DNA of 33,810 nucleotides from Paracoccaceae bacterium (GTDB lineage Bacteria; Pseudomonadota; Alphaproteobacteria; Rhodobacterales; Rhodobacteraceae), in assembly GCA_007129775.1 (NCBI GenBank), contig SKUV01000378.1, forward strand, positions 1 through 33,810, in the 5' to 3' direction. Made by a program: the position numbers and the translations under genes. Positions 12,201 through 21,200 of the stretch are shown piece after piece (positions within the stretch are counted from its first letter, which is position 1; every line of letters begins with the position of its first letter). The notes beneath the pieces were generated by a model. That model ran no database searches, was not told where the DNA came from, and saw only the letters and a list, made by a program, of their open reading frames with translations.

Positions 12201-15200
12201 ACTGTAGATGCGGCTTTCATTGCCGGGATCGTAAGTAACCTCGACCGTCGACCCCAGGACCAGAGGGGTGGCCTGCGCCAGATCGCGCAGGACGAAAGCG
12301 AAATCGCCGGTGGCTCGGTTGTTGCCATTGATGGTCAGCCGGTAGTCGCCGGGCGGGGCCAGCATCACGGCGGCATCGCTGCGGCCGATCGAGTCGGCGG
12401 AGTTGAGCGTCGTGCTGCCCAGCGTGCCCGAAGGCCCGACAAGCGCCCAGGTCAACGAATTGTCATTGGTCAGGCTGTCGAAATAGAGCGCGCCGGGCTC
12501 CGTCAGCGTGAAGGTATAGAGCTTGCGGTCTCCGGTATCATCGATGCTGCCGGTCACCGCCACGTCTAGCGCCATGGGCGCCACCTCGGTCTCCGAGGCG
12601 ACGATGCGGAATCTGTAATCGCTGGGCCCGGTTGCCGTGATCCGGCCTTCGACCGACAGCAGATAGCGCCCGGCCTGCGACAGTGGCCGGATCTCGTGAT
12701 CGCTGCCTGCAACGGTCGGCCCCTGCACCAGCCGGCCATCGGGGCCGATCAAGCGCCAGAACGGGGACACGCCCGGCAGGTTGTCGGTTTCCAGATAGAA
12801 ATGGCCGTCGTCGCCGCCCGGCCAGTCAAAGGCATAGAGATGCGTCTCGCGCCCCGTGGGCAGGCTCGCCTCGACCGTCTCGCCGATGGCGACCTCGGTC
12901 GCGTCAGGCGCGGCGTGCAGGGTGAGGGCATAGCTGCCGGTGCTTTCGTTGTTGAAATAGACGCTGAGCAGATACTCGCCCGCTGCCAGGCTGTAGGAGG
13001 CAACGCCGCTTGCAGCGTTCGAACTGGTCGCGGTGAAGGAGGTCGGCCCCACAGTCGTGGACGCGCTGGTGATCGACCAGCGCAACTGGTTGTTGTTGGT
13101 CAGCGTGTCCACATAGACCCGCGTGCGTTCGTCCAGCGTCAGGCGGTAGCGGTCGACCGCGCCGGGCTGCGCAAGGCTGCCCTCGATCAACTCGCTAAAG
13201 GTGACTGCAGGCAGGTCCACCGCCGGGGTCGCATTGATCGCGACATTGTCGATCGATAGCCCCATGGTCTGGGCGGCGAGGTTTTCGGCCTGAATGGCGG
13301 CACGGCCTTCGCGCAGGTCATGACCGGCGAGGAAATGATCCTCCACCACGGTATGGGTCACCGCGCCCTGCGTCAGCGTCACGCTAAGGTTGGTGCCACC
13401 CGCAACGCGGGTCAGAACCATGCCCAGCCGCCACACCCCGGTTTCCAGATCGGCCCGGTCCAGCCCGAAATCGGCGAGCGGCACCTCCAGCCGCTTGCTG
13501 CCCAGATGGATGGACACATGCGGCACCGTGCCGTCGCCGCCGCCCGACTGCACCAGATCAAGGGCGATGCCGACGGCGCCGGACAGGTTCGGCTCGATCC
13601 CCGCGAACGGCACCGGCCCGCCTCGGCCATATTGCTCCGACGGCAGCCAGAGCAGCGCGAGACCGTGGCCGGTATCACCGCTCGCCGGGGCCTCGATATC
13701 GAAATCGAAACCGATCTCGACCTGCGCCAGATCGCCCGGCTGAGTCGATGAAAAGGCGATGGAATTTCGCTGCCCGCCCGACAGCAGGTCCAAGAGCGAC
13801 AGCGCATTGCCGCCCGTGCCATCGGGCACCACCACCGGCATCAGCCCGGCGTGATTGCTCAGAACATGGGCGATCCCGGGGCCGCCGTCGAAGGCCTCGG
13901 AACTCTGGCCCGTGGCATCGCCGAAGGCCGGCGCGTCGAGGCGGAAGGAATAGGGCGTGTCCGTCGGCTGCTGGCGCACATTTCCTTCGACCAGCAGGAA
14001 ATACTCGCCCGTCTCGGGCGCGACGAAATTCTCCGTCACGAAACGCCGGCCCGAGATGATCTGCGCGCCGTCGGCATTGATCAGCCGCCAGCTTGTCCAG
14101 GTGTCGGGGGTCTGGAGAACGTTCAGGGTGAGCGGCTGGTATTTCTCCAGCTCGACGCGGAAGACCTTGGTGCCAAGCGACATGTCCGGCAGGTTGCCGG
14201 TGCGGGTGTCGTTGACCACCATCGGCAGCGCCGAGGCTTCGAGATTGCGCAGGGTGAAATCGAAACTGCCGGTGGAATCGTTCGTCGCGCGCACCGTCAG
14301 CACATGCTGCCCCGGCCCGAGCCGCAGCGACGGATTGGCGGGGAACCGGTCGGCATCGGTCGCATGGAATCCCCGGTTCACGACGACGATCCCGTCGGGC
14401 CCGCGCAGCGTCCAGATCACGTCGGAGCGGTCGTCATAGACATCCATCACGAACAGGCCCGGCGCATCCAGATCGAAGGTGAAGTCACGGCGCTGGCCGG
14501 GGTGCTCTATCTCGGCACTCATCCGCGTGTCGGGCAGCAATTCCAGCGGCGCCGGGCGGTCGGCCCAGTTGTGCACCGCCAGCCGGTAGCTCGATTGCCC
14601 GCCGCTGTCGACACGCCCCTCGATCAGCAGGACATAGGTGCCCTCACTGCCCAGCATTATGTCGGCTATATCGCCGGGACTCGTGCGGTTGATGACCTGC
14701 GCGCCGTAAGGATCGATCAGGCGCCATGCGATGTTGGAGGTGTTTCCGATGTTGTCGATGAAAAGCCGGTCACCGGCCTGCGCCTCGAAGCGCAGCATGC
14801 GGGTGACGTTGCCGGGTTCCAGATCGCCCGAGACCTCCTCGCCGTATTCGATCTGCTGGGCGGTGGCGAGGTCGCGCAGGGCGAGGTTGAAATAGCCGGT
14901 GGCATCGTCGATGCCCGTTACCAGAAGCGAATACTCTCCCGGCGGCAGGACAAGAACGGGGCTGTTGACAGAGGAAAACCCGACCGCATCGGTCGCCGCG
15001 AGGGTGCGCTGAGCCACGAAACCCTGCGGCCCGGAGAGCCGCCAGCGCAGATCGGACCGGTTCGACAGGCTGTCGATATAGAGCTGCGTTTCTGTCTCGA
15101 TCGCGAAGGTGTAGCGTAGTTCCTGCCCGACGCGCGCGATCTCGCCGGTGATACCCTCGGGCAGAAGATGCTGGACCGCGCCCGACCGGCCTGAGGCGCC

Positions 15201-18200
15201 CTGCCCGACCGCTACAAAGCCGGTCTCGACATCGCCCGCCACCGCATCGAGCGGCAGCCACAGCATAAGGTTCTCGTCATCGGGGTCGGGCGCAGCGGTC
15301 ATTCCTGCGGCGATCTGGGCGGCATCGCGCGCCATGTCCCAGATCCGCACCTCGGCAATCGCCCCGTCGAAGATCGGGCGCTGGGCGGTGTTCTCGGTAT
15401 GATCACCGATCAGCAGCGGCGTTCCCGCCGCCAGACCCGCAGTGACCGATATGTTGCCGCTGGCGACCTCGACGCCATTGATGAATATCTTCTGGGTGCC
15501 GGTGGTCCGATCCACCGTGGCCGCCACATGGGTCCATTCCCCCAGTGCGACACCGCCGCTGTTCTGCAGGTTCTCCTGAACGCCATTCGCGCGGCCGGCG
15601 CTGGTGAAGACACCGCCATTGCTGCGCAGATAAAGCGTGTAGCCGCGCTGGTTCGCGGCCTCCCCTCCCATGTAGAGGACCGGCATGTAGGGGCCGTCGA
15701 AATGCTCGGGCCTGACCCATGCCTCCAGCGTGAAACTGCCGGTCAGGTCCAGTTCGGGGGCGTGGTCCACCAGCACCCGTTCGGCGCCGCGCAGGGCAAG
15801 GCCCTGACCGCCTTCGGCCGGCCCGTCCACCAGAACCGGCCCGGGCGAGGGGTTGGCAGCGCCAAGGTCCAGCGCGACGGGAAGGCTTTCGATCCGGAAG
15901 ATAGCGACACTATAGGGCACCATCGCCTGCGCAGGGAGCGAGCGGTCGGTCTCCAGTATCAGGACATGCCGGCCGCTGACCTCGGGGCGCAGGTCGGCCA
16001 GATCGGTGGCGTTCACCGGGCCAAAGCTCTGGCGGCCGAACGGGTCGATCAGGCGCCAGCTTGCCGAACTGGCGGACACACCCAGAGCCTCCAGATCGAC
16101 ATACAGCCGGTCGCCCGCTTCGGCGTCGAAGGCAAAGGCCTTGGCGCTGCGTTGCATGTCGAAGCTGCCCGACACCGCCGCGCTGTCCAGTTCCACAACC
16201 TCGGCCGCGCCCAGATCAAGCAGACGCAGCCCATAGGCCCCCTTGGCCGCGACGCTGCCCGACACCCGCAGCGTGTAGTCGCCCGGCGGCAGGATATAGG
16301 CATAATTCCCCGCGCGATTGCGTTCGCCGGTGGCGTTCAGAGCGTGGGTGATGTTCACGCCCTCGGGGCCGCGCAGATTGGCCGTGATGTCGCCGCGGTT
16401 GGTCAGCGTGTCCCAGAAGACCCGGCGCTCTTCGGTCAGGGTGAAGCTGTAGAGATCGACCTGCCCGGCGACCTCCAGGCGCCCGGTGAACAGGCCCTGC
16501 AACCCGCCCGCGAAATCCACCACCTGCGCGGTCACGCCGGCTGTGCCGCTGTCGGCAAGGGTTTCGGGCGCGGCGCCCTCGTCCATCGCCAGCCGGATCA
16601 GCGCATCCTCTGCCCCGGCCGCCGCCGCTGCAGCCGCCCCGGGGCCGGCGTCGAACAGCGCCGCGGCCTCGGCCGCGTCCAGCGCACGATCCCACAGCGC
16701 CAGATCGGCCATCGCGCCCTCGAAGGCGTCTGGATGGCCGCTTTCCCGCGTCTTGCCCAGCAGGAGCGGCCGTGCCGCCGATTGCCCGGTGGCCCCGGCC
16801 GGCAAAGCGGTGATCACCGGTGCCGCGCCGTTCAGCGACAGGCGTATCTCGCCAGATTCCCGGTCCAACACCGCGACGATATGGTTCCAGTCGCCATAGG
16901 CGAGGCTGCCGCTGGGGGTAGAGGCCGACACGTTCGCCCCGCCGTCGCTGCCGACAGACAGATGGGCATAACCCGCCGAATTGAGCCAGAGCGTGTATTC
17001 ACGCGCCGCCGAGGTGCTGTCGCCCTTGTAAAAGACCGGGGTCCAAACCGTGGCCGGGTTATCGGGATTGATCCACAGCGACAGGGTAAGATTGCCGGTC
17101 TGGTTCGTCGCCGGATCATCGATCGACACATGGCTGTAGCCGTTGAAGCCCAGCGCCGGCGCACCCCGCGGGCCCGCGGTCGGGGTCAGGCCGCTGCCGG
17201 CGCCGATGGCGTCCAGATCGGCGGGGATTTCGCGGGTCGTGGCCTCTTGCAGCACGAAGCCATAGCTGATCGCGCCGGTCGCTGGCTCGCCTACGCGGCC
17301 CTCCACCAGCACCGTGTAGGTGCCGGTGCGCGCAAGGGAATGCGGCGCACGCGCTTGCAGTCGGGTCGCACCGATCTCGACATTCCCGGAGGGATCGATC
17401 AGCCGCCAGTAAACGCCCTGCGTCGAATTCACTTCGCGCAGAAAATCGATGAGGAAGGTGTCGCCCGCCTCGGCATCGAAGCGGTAGATATCGGTGGTGC
17501 GCCGCGGCTCCAGTTCGCCCTCGATCCGGTCGCCGAGCGCGACCTGCGTGCCCGAGGCCAGATCGCGCAGCACAAAGTCATAGGGCCCGGTGCCCGCACC
17601 ATCGCGCCACAGGGTGACGGTGTAGGTGCCGGGCGCCGCCGCCAGCACCGGATTCGCCGTCGTGTCCAAGCTGTCGGCCCGGTCCATCCGGTAGGTGCGG
17701 TTCAGCCCGTTCGGCCCCTCGATCCGCGCCCGCATCTCGGAGGCATTGGTCAGGCTGTCGAGATAGAGAAACGTGGGTTCGTCCAGATCGAAGGTCAGCA
17801 CATGGATCTGGCCGGGCCGGGCAATCTCGCCCGTGATCCGCGTGTCCAGATCCAGCACCGCCGGCGCGGGGTGCTGCGGGTCCTGCAGGGTAAAGCCGAA
17901 CTCCACCACGCTGTCGGGCGCGTTGAAGATACGGCCCTCGATCAGCAGCAGGTAGGTGCCGTCGAAGGGCAATTCGCGCGGGTTGAGCGCGGCCAGCTGC
18001 ACCGGCCCCGCAAGCTGGCGGCCGAAGGGATCGATCCAGCGCAGGCTGGCGTTGTGGCTGCCCCCGGTATTGACCACATCGGCCACGCTGACGATTTGCC
18101 CGGCGGTGCCCTCGAACCGGAAGACCTGCGTCGCGCGCCCCGGGTCGAGCGTTCCGGCCACCGGCGTATCGGCGGTGATCAGCGGCGCATCGGCGGCGTC

Positions 18201-21200
18201 GAGCAGGCGGAAGCCATATTCGGGGCGGGTGTTCTGCACCCCGGCGGCGATGACGCGATACTCTCCCGGCGCCAGCACGAAGACCGGCGCGGCCGAGCCG
18301 TCCAGCCCGTCGGTGCTCAGCGGGGTGAAGGTGTGCAGGGCAACGTTGCCGGGGCCGCGCAACAGCAGCCGGGCGTTGTTGTCGTTGCCCAGCATGTCGA
18401 ACACGACCACGGTGGTTTCGGCGACGGTGAACGCATGGCTCACCGAACCGCGCGCGCTGGGCACCTGCCCCGCCATCGTTTCACCAAGTATCAGCGGTTC
18501 GCTGACTGTTTCGACCTCCTGCAAATTGAATTCGATCTGCGCCACCCCTGCCACCCCGGCATAGATGCGGCCCTCGATCAGCAGGGTCCAAGTGCCGCCA
18601 TGGGACACGTCGAAGGCGCTGGCGTTCAGGATGCCCGCGCCGCGCCGCACCTCGCGGCCGAAGGGGTCGATCAGGCGATAGCTGGGCTGCCACGAATGAC
18701 CGGTCAGCAGCGTCGTATCCATCACCAGACGCGCGCCCGCCTCGGCCTCGAAAGTAAAGACCACGGTGCCGGTGCGCGGATCGAGCGACGTGGCGACCTC
18801 ATCGCCGATGGCGATGGCGTCGCCGGCGTCAAGGTCCAGAAGCCGGAAGGAAAAATCGCCGGTCTGGTTGCTCGACTTCGCGATGCTGAACCGGTAGGTG
18901 CCGGCCGGCAGGTCGAGCGTGATATCGTCGTTCCGGTCCGAACTGTCGGTCTGCAGGAAGCCACGGTTCGTCACCTCGGCGCCGCGCGGGCCGGTCAGCG
19001 ACCATCTGGTCGCGCTGATCCCTGAAAGGGCATCGAAATAGAGCCGGGCATCGCTGTCGAGCGTGATCAGGTAATCGACCGATTCGCCGGCTGTGGTCAC
19101 CTCGCCGTCGATCCTGTCGCCGATGGTGATGGGCGTGCCTGCCAGCACCGGCGGGGCGATAAAGCCGCGCCGCTCCAGCCGGAATTCCTGCGTCACGGCG
19201 GCGCTGGGTGCGCCGGTGGTCCCTTCGACAAGGATCGTGTAGCGCCCGGTCGCCGGCAAGGTCCGCGCGCCCAGATCGTTGAGCCGCCCGGCGCTGCCGA
19301 TCAGCCGGCCATAGGGATCAATCAACCGGCCATAGGGGTTGCCCGACACGTTCGGCAGCGCGATCCGGTCACCGGCAGCGGCATCGAAGGCGAAGATATG
19401 CGTTCCCGTCGAGGGGTCGAGCGTGGCCGAAACCGTCAGCGGCTCCCCCTCGGGCGGAAGGGTCAGCAGCGTCGCCTCGGCCAGATCGAACAGGCGAAAG
19501 GCATAATCCCCGGTCGCGGCCAGCACCCCGTCCACCAGCAGCGTATAGGTGCCCGGCGGCAGATCGAAGACCAGCGGCTCCGCCGTCGGCGCACCGTTGG
19601 CGTCCGATACGCTGAAGGCCCGCGGCGCGATCTCGGTGCCGCGCGGCCCGACGATGGACCAGACGATGTCGTTGCGGTTGGATGTCAGGCTGTCGAAATA
19701 GAGCCGCGTCTCGGCATCCAGCGTGAACTCGTGGGCCACCGCCGCGCCGGGTGCCGGGATCGTGCCCTCAACCACCGCGTCCACCGCGAGCCCGATGGTG
19801 GATTGTGTCTTGGGCAGGAGGCGCAGATCATAGGTCGTGGAACTGGACAGGTTGGTATTGCCCTTGACGATCAGCGTATAGCTGCCGTCCTGCTGCAGGA
19901 CCAGCGGATCGGTCGAGGCCAGCGTGCCGGGCCCGTCGATCACCTGCCCCGATGGCCCGATCAGACGATAGCGCACATTGCCGGTGCTTTGCGCATCGAA
20001 AAGGAGCCGGTCGCCCGCCTGTCCCTGAAAGGCGAAAAGGCGCGCTTCGGTGCCGGGCAGGTCGGTGAAGACCGGTGACAGGCCCGCATCGGCGGCATCC
20101 GCAGGTGTCGCGGACGGCGCGCCGGCGAAGCCGAGCGCCAGTGCCAGCCCGTCCTCGGGCTCCGTGATGCGTTCCTGCGCGCGCTCGGCAATGGTGGCGG
20201 CTTCCTGCGCCCCGGTCCAGAAACGCACCTCGTCCATCGCCCCGCGATAGCGGAAAGAGCCGCTGATCGCGGCGCCGAAAACCAGCGGCATGTGGGAATG
20301 GTTGATCGGCCCTGCGAAGTCCTGCTCGTCGGCAAGGTCGCCATTGATATAGAGTCGCAGCGTCGCGCCATCATAGCTGGCCGCCACATGGGCCCATTGA
20401 CCCAGCGCCAGCCCCTCTTCCGACCGGACGGAGGAGTTCGCGTTGTTGTAATGGTTGAGGAAGAAATTGACCCGCCCCTGCGTGTCGAACCACATGCCGA
20501 AGCCGTCATTCCAGCTCGTGCTCGACGTCTTTCCGAGGATCATGTTGAAATTGCTGATGGCGTCGGGGCGCAGCCATGTCTCTATCGTGAAGCTGTCGGA
20601 CCGCAGAAACGCATCATCGGCCACCCGCAGCAACGGGCCGTCGTTGGTGAACACCGCCATTCCGTCGCCCGCCGGCGCCCCGGGGGCGGTCGAGGGCTGC
20701 ACAACCGCGGTGATCGCCGCGTCCCGGTCGGTCAGGTTGCCCGTCGCCCGTTCGCCATATTCCAGAACCTGCGCACTGTCGGTGTCCAGCAACTGGAAGG
20801 CGAAACTGCCGGTCGCGTCACCCTGACCGTAGATTGAGAGCGTATAGTCACCCGCGATCAGGTCGAACACCGGATCGATGCTGTTCCAGTCGCCAAGCTG
20901 AAGGCTGCGGTTCGACGCTTCCTCCCCGCGCGGCCCGGTCAAATCCCAGCGCAGGTTCGATTGCAGCAGCGAATCGAAGACCAGCCGCGCGTCTTCGTCC
21001 AGCGTGAAGGTATGGGATTGCCGCTGGCCGGGCTGCGACACAGCACCGGTGATCGTCGTGTCGAGCGTGATCTCGCGTGTCTGATCGATCACCTGATGGA
21101 CCGTGAAGCCATAGGAAAGATCGGAACTGTTGTTGATGAAGCCTTCCAGAAGCAGCGTGTAGACGCCGCTCTGCGCCACGGTCAGCCGGGCGGGATCATT

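Noticed and set aside
16610-16645. GCC/GCG-rich microrepeat as a phase-variable tract
   Set aside because: Encodes a short Ala-rich linker (GPGAAAAAAAGAE) with imperfect codons; no clean homopolymer or perfect short tandem repeat.
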